From assembly GCA_023433985.1 (NCBI GenBank), contig JAEYTN010000211.1:1-12024 (forward strand): DNA of 12,024 nucleotides. Direction: 5' to 3'. Below are positions 1 through 6,906 of the stretch, piece by piece. Origin of the DNA: Pseudomonadota bacterium. GTDB lineage: Bacteria; Pseudomonadota; Alphaproteobacteria; Rhizobiales; Devosiaceae. The position numbers were made by a program, and so were the translations under genes. Every line of letters starts with the position of its first letter. Position 1 is the stretch's first letter. The notes beneath the pieces are model-generated. The model searched no databases. It saw only the letters and a program-made list of their open reading frames with translations, and was not told the origin of the DNA.

Positions 1-2282
1 GGATGGAGACGAAGATCGGGCCCGACCGGGTGAAGCTCTTCTTCTCCTTCGAGCAGGGGCTCATGTACGGCAACGACAACGGGCCCAAGCCGGCGATCAC
101 CGCCATCCGCCTGCGGATGCGGAAGAAGGGCACGACGGACTGGTACAACCTGCCCGAGCTGCTGGTACGCGGCGACAAGCAGAACGGCGCGCTCCGCATC
201 TTCCTCGACTTCAACTGGCTGGCGCCCGGCAGCATGCCCGGCTCGGTCACCGCCTTCACCGCCAACTACGGCGGCTGGTCGTGGAAGTATCACACGGTGA
301 CGAACCTCGACGCCTCGGTAACCTACTGGACGGCGAACACCTACTTCGCCACCAACAAGGTAGACTGGCTCAACAAGCAGCAGGTGAAGGTGTACCTCGA
401 CACCGACACCTTTCCGCAGGATGCGGCCTACGAAATCGAGGTGATGCGCGGCTACACCACCGAGACCGCCGACTTCTCGGCGGTCAGCTCGACCGTGCAC
501 AGCGTATCGGAGAACAGCCTCACCTCGTACGACTTCTTCAGCGCGCAGATCGATGGCAGCGAGACCTCGGTGCCGAACGCGCAGACCCGGGCCATCGACC
601 TGCTGTCGGTGACGGCGATCCAGAGCATCTGGAACGAGTATCCCTTCGACCTCACCAGCCAGCCGACCTGCCTGATCGCCATCGAGGCGCGCAACCGCTC
701 GCTGGAGCAGGTGAACTGCACCGCTTCGGGCTACCTCGAGGACTGGAACGGCTCCACCTGGGTGGCCGACCAGGTGACGAGCAATCCGGCGAGCTGGTAT
801 CGCGAGGTGCTGCGCGGCGAGCTCAACGCCGAGCCGGCGCCCGACAGCCTCGTCGACATGGAGAACCTGCAGGACTGGCACGAGTGGTGCGCTTCCGAAG
901 GCTTCGAGGTGAACGCCATCCTGCAAGGCCAGCCGGTCGACCAGTGCCTCTCGATTGTCGCACAGGCCGGCATGGCACGGCCGCGCTACGGGGCGACCTA
1001 TGGGGTCATCATCGACCGGCCGCGCGAGCCGGTGGGGCTGATCACGCAGCGGAACGCCGCGGGGTTCTCATTCCAGAAGCCGTTCGGCCGGCTGCCGCAC
1101 GCCCTCAAGGTGAATCTCGCCGACGAGACCCGCGATTATGAGGTACGCGAGCTGATCGTCTATGCGGACGGCTACAACGCCGACGGCTCGGGCGGGCTGA
1201 CGGAGGCCAGCCGGTTCGAGAGCGTGACCTATGACGGGATCACGAGCGAAGCGCTGGCCCGGCGGCGGGCGCTGCGCGACCTCCGGTTCGGCCGCCATCG
1301 CTCGATGCTGCACAACTTCACCATGGATATCGAGCACCTCGAGTTCCAGATCGGCGACCTGGTGCTGATGGAGACCGACATTCTCGGCCAGATCGGCGGC
1401 CGGGGCCGGGTGAAGCAGGTGCTCTACAACGGCGGTGGGCTGGTCTCCGGGCTGCTGCTCGACGAAGAGCGCGATTTCACCGAGGCCGATGCCGGCCAGG
1501 TTGGGCAGCGCTGGACCTTCGACAGCACGGCGGAAGGGTTCACGATCGGCAACGGCTCGGCGACTGCGCCGGGCAATGTGCTGCTGGTGACGGCCACGAC
1601 GGCCGACAACAACCTCAACAGCCCCAGCGGGCTGACGATCGACGGCGCCGCCTTCACCCACATCAGGATACGCATGCGGCGCGTCTCCGGGAGCGGCGCG
1701 TGGCAGGGAGAAGCCTTTTACCAGACGAGCGGGCACGGCTTCTCCGGCTCGTTCCGCAAGGCCGGCGTGCCGCCACCGGCCTCGCCCTCCGATTGGTCGG
1801 TGGTCGAGTTCGACATGTCGGCGCTCACGACCGGCGGCACCGACTGGATCACCAACACCATCACCCGCCTGCGCATCGACCTGTGGGGCAACGGCGACGT
1901 GTTCGAGGTCGACTACATCGAGCTGTGGGGTGCCCACCAGCGCGGCGTCGCTATGCGGCTCGCTGACGGGACCGTGCGCACCGAGGCGGTGACGAGCGAC
2001 GACAGCAACCGCAATGCCGTAACCTTCGCCACGCCCTTCGCCATGCCGGCGGATGGCAGCGACGACCTGATCGTGCCGGGCACGCTGCTGGCGACCGGCA
2101 CCTTCGGCCGGGAGGCGCGCGAGGTGCTGATCTGGGACATGGCGCCGGGGCCGGACCTCACGGCGCAGATCGTGGCGATCGACTATGCCAGCCGCCAGAT
2201 TTATGGACCGTTCCTGCTGATCGAAAGCGGCGACTTCCTGCTGCTCGAGACCGGTGACAACCTCATGCTTGAGGAAGCATAG
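1..2282 (+). CDS. Phage tail tip protein, lambda gpJ/TipJ-like (5' partial)
   Basis: This is the distal tail component that contacts the host receptor in siphoviruses. The reading frame is open at the window edge. The first ATG (base 3) has no visible ribosome site and the text there already reads like the interior of a J protein, so the gene probably starts upstream; 759 residues are visible. Numbered from that ATG, about 200-500 resembles the conserved tail-tip region of J proteins. About 503-643 (WTFDST to DYIELWG) looks like a separate beta-sandwich module with the alternating aromatic and RxDL/DYI pattern of carbohydrate-binding jelly rolls. The tail-tip text then resumes with RLADGTVRTEAV. 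The C-terminus has a short duplicated motif, LLIESGDFLLLETGDNLMLE. The stop is immediately followed by the ATG of the next gene. The J-like call rests on sequence pattern and position; the binding role of the module is inferred. Confidence 0.8.
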   Translation, partial: METKIGPDRVKLFFSFEQGLMYGNDNGPKPAITAIRLRMRKKGTTDWYNLPELLVRGDKQNGALRIFLDFNWLAPGSMPGSVTAFTANYGGWSWKYHTVTNLDASVTYWTANTYFATNKVDWLNKQQVKVYLDTDTFPQDAAYEIEVMRGYTTETADFSAVSSTVHSVSENSLTSYDFFSAQIDGSETSVPNAQTRAIDLLSVTAIQSIWNEYPFDLTSQPTCLIAIEARNRSLEQVNCTASGYLEDWNGSTWVADQVTSNPASWYREVLRGELNAEPAPDSLVDMENLQDWHEWCASEGFEVNAILQGQPVDQCLSIVAQAGMARPRYGATYGVIIDRPREPVGLITQRNAAGFSFQKPFGRLPHALKVNLADETRDYEVRELIVYADGYNADGSGGLTEASRFESVTYDGITSEALARRRALRDLRFGRHRSMLHNFTMDIEHLEFQIGDLVLMETDILGQIGGRGRVKQVLYNGGGLVSGLLLDEERDFTEADAGQVGQRWTFDSTAEGFTIGNGSATAPGNVLLVTATTADNNLNSPSGLTIDGAAFTHIRIRMRRVSGSGAWQGEAFYQTSGHGFSGSFRKAGVPPPASPSDWSVVEFDMSALTTGGTDWITNTITRLRIDLWGNGDVFEVDYIELWGAHQRGVAMRLADGTVRTEAVTSDDSNRNAVTFATPFAMPADGSDDLIVPGTLLATGTFGREAREVLIWDMAPGPDLTAQIVAIDYASRQIYGPFLLIESGDFLLLETGDNLMLEEA

Positions 2283-2909
2283 ATGACCGACAGCAAGCTC
2301 TCTGCCCTCCCCGCAGCCACCGACCTCAGCGGTGCTACGCTCTACGTAGTTCAGGGGGGTGCAAGCAAGAAGGCCGACGCGGGCCTGGTGCTCCAGACTG
2401 GCCGGCAATCGATGTACATCCCGGCCTCGGCGATGTACCCGCGAGCCACGAGCGGCGCTGAGGAGACCACCTACGACAGCGGCTCGAACGATGTGACCAT
2501 CAGGGCGCTGGGTTTCGACACGACGACGCAGGAATACGCCCAATTCGAGGTGGCGATGCCGAAGTCGTGGAACGAAGGGACCGTCACCTTCGTGCCTTAC
2601 TGGACGAACACCGGCGGCGCCTCCACGCAGACTGTTCGGTGGACCTTGGCGGGAGTCGCCATCTCGAACGACGACGCGCTCAACGCGTCGATGGGGACCG
2701 CCCAGAGCTCGTCGGACACCTGGCTGGCCCAGAACGACCTGCATGTGGGGCCGGAGAGCAGCGCGATCACCATAGGCGGCTCGCCAGCCGAGGGGGACAT
2801 TGTGGTGTTCCAGATCAGCCGGGACGTGGCGAACGACAACATGGCCGGTGACGCAGTGCTGCTCGGCATCATGCTGTTCTTCACCATCAACGGGGTGAAC
2901 GACGCATGA
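2283..2909 (+). CDS. Phage tail-associated structural protein
   Basis: A 208-residue protein whose ATG directly follows the stop of the tail tip gene. The N-terminus (KLSALPAATDLSGATLYVVQ, then GGASKKA) matches the short adaptor-like segment that opens many phage tail fibre and baseplate proteins, where it probably docks the fibre to the tail tip. The remainder is rich in Thr, Ser and Gly and predicted beta. It ends in hydrophobic LLGIMLFFTINGVNDA, similar to the C-termini of other alphaproteobacterial phage structural proteins as I recall them. There is no signal peptide, membrane span or catalytic motif. It overlaps the next gene by ATGA, so translation is probably coupled. Structural role is likely; exact position in the particle is unknown. 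Confidence 0.65.
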   Translation: MTDSKLSALPAATDLSGATLYVVQGGASKKADAGLVLQTGRQSMYIPASAMYPRATSGAEETTYDSGSNDVTIRALGFDTTTQEYAQFEVAMPKSWNEGTVTFVPYWTNTGGASTQTVRWTLAGVAISNDDALNASMGTAQSSSDTWLAQNDLHVGPESSAITIGGSPAEGDIVVFQISRDVANDNMAGDAVLLGIMLFFTINGVNDA

Positions 2910-3595
2910 TTGCGCGCCGCCGCAGGGGGCAAAGGCGAGGGGTCGCGCCGACGCTACCGACTCGGTCGTTTCAGGCCACGACCTTCAATGGAACGGCCCA
3001 GACCACCTACACCTTCGCGAGCCAGAACATCGGGTCGGCATCGGCCAATCGCTATGTCATCGTGGCCGTTGCTTTGTACTACGGCCCGGCCCGAACCATC
3101 AGTTCGGTGACCGTCGGAGGCGTGGCTGCGACGGTCATCCCCAACGGCGTGACGGTGTCGAATACCTTCACCTACCGGATGGCGTTCTATATCGCCGCGG
3201 TCCCCACCGGCACCACTGCCTCGGTGGTGGTCACCGCCTCGGGTGCCTGCGATGCATGCGCGATCTCCGTATGGTCGGCCTACGACCTTAACTCGGCGAC
3301 AGCCGTCGATAGCGACAACGACACCGGCGGGCCGTCTCCGCTCAGCGCCCCATCGGTGAACACCTCCGCCGACGGCTTCCTCCTTGCGGCCGGGACCTAT
3401 GTGCGGAACACCGGCACGGCGGCGTTCGGGTGGACCAATGCCACCGAGCGATCGGATGTTTCGTCGTCCTTCTCGGGTGCGACAGCCGGCAACAGCGCGG
3501 CGGATGCCGACACGAACGGAGCAGGGGTGGCGGTGTCGGCCACCATAGCCGGCACTATCGACGCCGGGGTGCTAGTCGTGGCGTCGTTCAGATAA
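2906..3595 (+). CDS. Phage tail fibre-like beta-rich protein
   Basis: A 229-residue protein starting in the ATGA overlap with the preceding gene. After a short Arg-rich N-terminus (MIARRRRGQRRG) comes a Ser/Thr/Ala/Val-rich beta sandwich with the pattern RYVIVAVAL ... SSVTVGGVAATV ... AAVPTGTTASVVVTASGAC ... GVLVVASFR. This repeating pattern occurs in phage-encoded surface proteins of unknown detailed role. Two Cys residues lie close together (SGACDACAIS), a possible disulfide or metal pair. It is the last + strand gene before the reverse-strand island and ends just before the hairpin at 3602. It is probably a virion surface or tail fibre component, inferred mainly from position and composition; no enzymatic motif is seen. 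Confidence 0.55.
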   Translation: MIARRRRGQRRGVAPTLPTRSFQATTFNGTAQTTYTFASQNIGSASANRYVIVAVALYYGPARTISSVTVGGVAATVIPNGVTVSNTFTYRMAFYIAAVPTGTTASVVVTASGACDACAISVWSAYDLNSATAVDSDNDTGGPSPLSAPSVNTSADGFLLAAGTYVRNTGTAAFGWTNATERSDVSSSFSGATAGNSAADADTNGAGVAVSATIAGTIDAGVLVVASFR

Positions 3596-3597
3596 GA

Positions 3598-3625
3598 GAA
3601 ACCCCGCCGCATCGCTGCAGCGGGG
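3598..3625 (-). terminator. Intrinsic terminator between convergent genes
   Basis: Bases 3602-3610 (CCCCGCCGC) pair with 3617-3625 (GCAGCGGGG) around a 6-base loop, with one C-A mismatch. Read on the reverse strand, the hairpin is followed by TTTCTC, so it best fits the end of the outer membrane protein gene. Lying between two convergent genes, it may also stop + strand late transcription, although no T-run follows on that side. Confidence 0.65.
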
Positions 3626-3654
3626 GCTCCCTGCTCTATATGGTGGGCGCAGGC

Positions 3655-4353
3655 TTAGAAGCTCATGTTCACGCCGAGCGTCACGCGGTCGGTCTGAAGC
3701 CCAAAGACCGGGTTGTTCGGAGCGAAGTCCATGTCGTACTCCTGCTCGTCGTACCAGCTATGGCGGTACTGCAGGTCGAGGGCCACGTTATCGGCTACGG
3801 CGAACTGCACGCCGATACCGGCAGTCGCGCCGACGTGAGTGGCATCGCCTTCGCCGTCGCCCAGGCCCGACTCGTGCCAGGCGTGGGCAACCGCGAAACC
3901 GGCGGTCAGGTAGGGCATGAAGGCGCCGCCATCGAAGCCGGCAACACCACGGATAGACCCTTCCCAATCCACGCCGTTCGAGACCTCACCGACGATACCG
4001 CCGAAGTCTTCGGTGCCCTCCATGTTCGACCAGGCAATATCACCGGCGACGCCGAGCACGAAACTACCACCGACCGTGAAGTTGGCGCCGGCCGTTACGC
4101 CGAGGAGCCAGCCGGCCATGTCCACATCGCAGCCGTCGATCGGCCCGCACGGTCCCACGTCGGTGACGTGGTCCGCGGTGCCCCAGCCATAGCCCGCGAA
4201 CACGCCGACATACGGCCCGTCCCAATTGCCGCCCGTGGCAATCGCGACTTCGGGGACGACGGTTTCTTCGATAATCAGGTCGGCCGCGAGGGGCGAGGAG
4301 GCGAAGCCGATAGCGGCAACGCCGGCTAGTAGAAAGAGAGAGAACTTCTTCAT
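3655..4353 (-). CDS. Outer membrane beta-barrel protein, Omp25/Omp31-like (prophage cargo)
   Basis: A 232-residue precursor. I place the start at 4353, not the longer upstream frame, because AGGAGG lies 6 bases before this ATG and a classical signal peptide follows: MKKFSLFLLAGVAAIGFASS, then PLAA|D with cleavage after residue 23 or 24. The mature part has the small 8-strand OMP_b-brl pattern: an opening NWDGPYVGVFAGYGWG segment, alternating strands with short turns, and a strand-final Phe (VTLGVNMSF). A loop near residues 70-80 has two Cys (CGPIDGC), possibly a disulfide. Family members are surface barrels of alphaproteobacteria such as Brucella Omp25/Omp31. The gene faces against the phage late genes directly after the tail fibre genes, the position of lom in lambda, so it may alter the lysogen's surface (inferred). 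A terminator at 3602 ends it. Confidence 0.85.
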   Translation of the reverse strand: MKKFSLFLLAGVAAIGFASSPLAADLIIEETVVPEVAIATGGNWDGPYVGVFAGYGWGTADHVTDVGPCGPIDGCDVDMAGWLLGVTAGANFTVGGSFVLGVAGDIAWSNMEGTEDFGGIVGEVSNGVDWEGSIRGVAGFDGGAFMPYLTAGFAVAHAWHESGLGDGEGDATHVGATAGIGVQFAVADNVALDLQYRHSWYDEQEYDMDFAPNNPVFGLQTDRVTLGVNMSF

Positions 4354-4431
4354 CAGGTGCCTCCTAAGGATACCTGAGCACCAGAAGGTCACACCGACTT
4401 CCTGAAATCGACTCATTTCTGCCATGCCTAT

Positions 4432-4449
4432 ATTTGCGGCTGGGCAAAT
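4432..4449. promoter_or_regulatory. 18-bp dyad, candidate operator upstream of the outer membrane protein gene
   Basis: ATTTGC and GCAAAT form perfect 6-base inverted arms around a 6-base centre (GGCTGG), in the 133-bp gap between the zinc-repeat gene and the outer membrane protein gene, about 80 bases before the latter's start. The gap is visibly poorer in G+C than its surroundings, as promoters often are. No convincing -35/-10 pair could be assigned. A binding site for a repressor or activator is possible; the dyad alone does not prove it. Confidence 0.3.
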
Positions 4450-4486
4450 GTTGCGGCGAAGCCACAAACTTCGACCCCGGAACTTA

Positions 4487-5062
4487 TCAATCGGTTAAGA
4501 AGCCCCACGTCCGGCCGGCCCGGACCGCGATGACCGTGCGGATCGTCGTCCGAAACTTCTTCGCCAGCTTGGCCACCGGTGCGTCGCGGTGAGTCTGGAT
4601 ATAGGCGACGGCCTCGGGGGACAGCATCGGCACGGCCGGCACTCGTTTGGCGGGCTCGCGCGGTGGCCGCTCCGGCTTCTGCTTCTCCACCTTGGGGCGG
4701 GGCGGCGGCACATAGTAGGGCGAGCCGTAGAGGGCCTGTCGCTTGTAGTGCGCGTTGCACAGGCCTTTGGACGTCATCGGCTTGCCGCACCCCGGCACGG
4801 TGCAGAACTTCTGGACGCGATGACCCAGCGGGTCGCCGTCGTGGCGCCTGGCCGCCTTGTAATGAGCATTGCAGTAGCCCTTGGTGGTCGCCGGCTTGTC
4901 GCAGCCCTGGGCGCCGCAGGTTCCCATCGTCGGACGCTTGTAGAGCGGATCGCCGTAGAGGTGCTGTTTGCGCAGGTGGCTGCGGCAGAGGCCCTTGGCG
5001 TACAGGACCGCGCCGCACCCTTCGACGCTGCACAGCCGCTTCTCGCCTGACCCATCCGCCAT
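4487..5062 (-). CDS. Triple zinc-binding-repeat protein with C-terminal HTH-like domain
   Basis: A 191-residue basic protein; ATG at 5062 is preceded by AGGAG at 7 bases. It has three copies of a C-x4-C-x9-C-x2-H motif at residues 11-29, 49-67 and 87-105 with an exact 38-residue period. Each is followed by a conserved tail (KGLC/KGYC, HYK or HLR, YGD/DGD/YGS-P). Four ligands per repeat suggest three small zinc knuckles. A Pro/Lys/Arg-rich linker (118-142) leads to a C-terminal segment (147-191) with the pattern LAKKF-TTIRTVIAVRAGRTW, resembling the HTH that ends many phage HNH and homing-type endonucleases. No HNH, GIY-YIG or other nuclease core is present. I infer a DNA- or RNA-binding regulator or a nuclease-derived remnant. 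It is divergent from the M15 gene (49-bp gap) and upstream of, and co-oriented with, the outer membrane gene. Confidence 0.75.
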   Translation of the reverse strand: MADGSGEKRLCSVEGCGAVLYAKGLCRSHLRKQHLYGDPLYKRPTMGTCGAQGCDKPATTKGYCNAHYKAARRHDGDPLGHRVQKFCTVPGCGKPMTSKGLCNAHYKRQALYGSPYYVPPPRPKVEKQKPERPPREPAKRVPAVPMLSPEAVAYIQTHRDAPVAKLAKKFRTTIRTVIAVRAGRTWGFLTD

Positions 5063-5111
5063 GCGCAGACTCCTAGCGCAGACAGACCTTTCAGTAAAAC
5101 AGGAGGGCGTG

Positions 5112-5807
5112 ATGCCCGTGATCCTCTATCGCAGCTGGCGGGACTTCCCGCCGGCCGAATGGCGCTGGCCGGACTTCAGCCCGGCCGAGATGGCGTGCCG
5201 GGGCACCGGCCAGCTGCTGATCGACGAGGTGGCGCTCGACCGGCTGCAGGCGCTGCGCGACCGCATCGGCAAGCCGATGATCGTGCAATCGGCCTATCGC
5301 AGCCCCGAGCACAACAAGCGGGTGGGCGGGGCGAAGCGCAGCCAGCACCTGTTTGCCCGCGCCTTCGACATCTCCATGTCGAACCACGACCCGGAGGCGT
5401 TCGAGCAGGAGGCGCGCGCCGTCGGCTTCACCGGCTTCGGCTACTATCCCAAGCAGAACTTCATGCACATCGACATCGGGCCGGCGCGCAGCTGGGGGAC
5501 GCCGTTCCCGCCCCGGCCGCGCACCAGGCGGGTGGAGACGGCGGCGCCGCATGAGACCGATGACGAGGCGATCGAGCGCTTCGCCGAGGAAGCGCCGCGC
5601 CCCTCGCCGATCGAGGCGATGGCGAAGCCAGAAGTGATCGGGCCGGTGGCGGGCACGGCGGCCACCGGCTTCCTCGCCACGCTCGGCGACACGCTGGCCA
5701 CCAGCCTGCCGCTCCAGATCGCCCTGGGCGTGCTGCTCGTCGCCGTGCCGCTCGGGCTCGGCTGGTGGTTTTTCGTGCGCGCCCGCGCGGTGCGCGAGGG
5801 GGATTGA
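5112..5807 (+). CDS. M15A-family peptidoglycan peptidase with C-terminal membrane anchor (endolysin candidate)
   Basis: A 231-residue protein that probably cuts cross-link or stem peptides of peptidoglycan during lysis. The start at 5112 is chosen because AGGAGG lies 5 bases upstream; the longer frame back to 4968 is antisense to the zinc-repeat gene. The M15A zinc-site signature is complete: S77-x-H79-x6-D86 (SQHLFARAFD) and H119-x-D121 (MHID). The substrate-side SAYRSPEHN segment (60-68) is also present. There is no signal peptide. After the catalytic domain (about 1-130) come an acidic, Pro-rich linker and one hydrophobic span (about 199-222, ending GWWFFVRARAVR). Positive charge after the span would favour that end in the cytoplasm, so the topology is uncertain. 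First gene of the lysis cassette; its stop is one base before the next ATG. Confidence 0.85.
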   Translation: MPVILYRSWRDFPPAEWRWPDFSPAEMACRGTGQLLIDEVALDRLQALRDRIGKPMIVQSAYRSPEHNKRVGGAKRSQHLFARAFDISMSNHDPEAFEQEARAVGFTGFGYYPKQNFMHIDIGPARSWGTPFPPRPRTRRVETAAPHETDDEAIERFAEEAPRPSPIEAMAKPEVIGPVAGTAATGFLATLGDTLATSLPLQIALGVLLVAVPLGLGWWFFVRARAVREGD

Positions 5808-5808
5808 A

Positions 5809-5937
5809 ATGCGCGAGCTGATGATCGGGCTGACGGCGATCGGCATCGGAGCCATCGCCATCCTCTACTTCGGCATCTGGTGGATGAACCGGCCGATTCC
5901 GCCGGAGCCCACCGAGCATGGGGACGGCGAGCCGTGA
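5809..5937 (+). CDS. Small single-span membrane protein, holin/pinholin candidate
   Basis: A 42-residue protein. The ATG is preceded by GAGGGGG at 6 bases. It begins MRELMIGLTAIGIGAIAILY, continues FGIWWMN, and ends in a short Pro-rich, acidic hydrophilic tail. One membrane span covers about residues 4-26. It sits between the M15 peptidase and the spanin genes, where holins or antiholins usually lie, and its stop overlaps the next start as GTGA. The small size, single span and position support a membrane-permeabilising or regulatory lysis role, but no family signature is recognisable. It could instead be an accessory membrane partner of the anchored peptidase. Confidence 0.6.
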   Translation: MRELMIGLTAIGIGAIAILYFGIWWMNRPIPPEPTEHGDGEP

Positions 5938-6215
5938 CCCGCACCCTGTTCGCCGCCCTGGCCGCGCTCGGGCTGCTGGGTGCCGCGGCGGCGTGGCTGG
6001 TGGACACCGGCTACCGGCGCGGGGTGGCCGATTGCCAGCTCGAGGCGCGCCGAACCCGCACCGAGATCGAACAGCAATGGATCCGCGAAGCCGACCGGAT
6101 CGCCAGTTCCAACCAGGAGAGAGACGATGCCGTTGCGGCGACCGATGCTGCTGATGCTGGCGATGCTATCTGCCTCGGGCCTGACAGCCTGCAGCGCCTC
6201 AAGGCCATCCGGTAG
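5934..6215 (+). CDS. Rz-like inner membrane spanin subunit (i-spanin)
   Basis: A 93-residue protein. I choose the GTG at 5934, which overlaps the previous stop (GTGA). One N-terminal span (TLFAALAALGLLGAAAAWLV) is followed by a periplasmic, charged, helix-prone region (RRTRTEIEQQWIREADRI) typical of the coiled-coil rod of Rz proteins. I-spanins anchor in the inner membrane and bind an outer-membrane lipoprotein partner; together they fuse the two membranes in the last step of lysis. The partner's start lies inside this gene at 6127, the overlapping Rz/Rz1 arrangement. Sequence alone is weakly conserved in this family, so the call rests on topology, size and the nested partner. Confidence 0.75.
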   Translation: MTRTLFAALAALGLLGAAAAWLVDTGYRRGVADCQLEARRTRTEIEQQWIREADRIASSNQERDDAVAATDAADAGDAICLGPDSLQRLKAIR

Positions 6216-6417
6216 GGTGGACCTGCCGGTGCTCGATGCCCGGCTGGCGCAGCCTTGCGCGCGGCCCGTGGCGCTCCCGGGCGAGACGCTGACCGCCGAC
6301 CAGGTGGCCAAGGCCTGGGTGCGCGATCGCGCCTCGCTCGCCCGCTGCGGCGACGAGAAGGCGGCGATCGTCGGCGGCTACCAGCGGCTGCGTACCGAGC
6401 TCGCCGCGCCGAAGTAG
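6127..6417 (+). CDS. Rz1-like outer membrane lipoprotein spanin (o-spanin)
   Basis: A 96-residue lipoprotein precursor starting in another frame inside the i-spanin gene (89-bp overlap) and running on past its stop. AGGAG lies 7 bases before the ATG. A short basic N-terminus and hydrophobic stretch end in the lipobox L19-T-A-C22. The mature chain resembles a recurring o-spanin pattern in proteobacterial phages: a Cys-Ala-Arg-Pro start, LPGETLTADQVAKAWVRDR, then a second Cys (ARCGDEKAA) and a C-terminal GGYQRLRTEL. It should be attached to the outer membrane and pair with the i-spanin across the periplasm. The longer frame from 5980 was rejected because it lacks a ribosome site and hides the signal sequence. 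Confidence 0.8.
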   Translation: MPLRRPMLLMLAMLSASGLTACSASRPSGRVDLPVLDARLAQPCARPVALPGETLTADQVAKAWVRDRASLARCGDEKAAIVGGYQRLRTELAAPK

Positions 6418-6528
6418 TTCACCAGCGTCACAACGAAACCTCACTCACCACAAAGGCACGGAATGACCCGTCCGTCCCGACCATCAGCATCGTCGCCGGC
6501 GTCACGGCGCACCTCGAGGGGGAGCGGC

Positions 6529-6897
6529 GTGAGCGACCGTCTTGGAGATATCATGCAGGCGCTCGGCCGGCTCGAGGCGACGATCGAGGGGCTCAAGGGC
6601 GACATCGCCGACGGCAAGGATAGCCGCGGCCGCATCCACGCCAAGCTCGAAAAGATCGAGGTGGATGTGTCGATCGTCGGACAGGTCGCGGCGCAGGCGC
6701 GCGACAAGGCCAACGCCGTGGAGCAGGTGGTGGCCACCGACGTGAAGCCGGCCACCGATGACTTCAAACGGATGCGGACCATCGGCTTTGTCGGCCTTTC
6801 GCTGCTGGGATTCGCCTTCACCGCGCTCGGCATCACGCTCGCCACCGTTGGCGAAGGGGTGGTGAACACCATCCGCACCTGGCTGCGCATTCCATAA
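6529..6897 (+). CDS. Coiled-coil membrane protein, DUF1515-like; second holin candidate
   Basis: A 122-residue protein from GTG 6529, which has a GGGGGAG-type ribosome site. A longer start at ATG 6463 would add 22 low-complexity Arg/Ser/Pro residues that look like out-of-frame text. Residues about 1-80 are charged and helical with heptad-like spacing (LGRLEATIEGLKGD, HAKLEKIEVDVSI), probably a coiled coil. One or two hydrophobic segments follow (about 85-110, IGFVGLSLLGFAFTALGITL) with an amphipathic tail (NTIRTWLRIP). Similar small proteins lie beside endolysin genes in rhizobial prophages. A holin or an organiser of the lysis proteins is plausible; neither is shown. Its TAA adjoins the ribosome site of the RlpA-like gene 9 bases downstream. 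Confidence 0.65.
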   Translation: MSDRLGDIMQALGRLEATIEGLKGDIADGKDSRGRIHAKLEKIEVDVSIVGQVAAQARDKANAVEQVVATDVKPATDDFKRMRTIGFVGLSLLGFAFTALGITLATVGEGVVNTIRTWLRIP

Positions 6898-6906
6898 GGA
6901 GGAAAC

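Noticed and set aside
1068..2744. 558-residue reverse-strand frame
   Set aside because: It is antisense to the tail tip and following gene, with low-complexity Arg/Gly/Ala/Val composition typical of a shadow frame in GC-rich DNA.
3430..4329. 299-residue + strand frame
   Set aside because: Antisense to the outer membrane barrel gene, which has a signal peptide, ribosome site and barrel pattern.
6463..6528. Upstream ATG start for the coiled-coil membrane protein
   Set aside because: The 22 added residues are Arg/Ser/Pro low-complexity text with a poor ribosome site; GTG 6529 is better placed.
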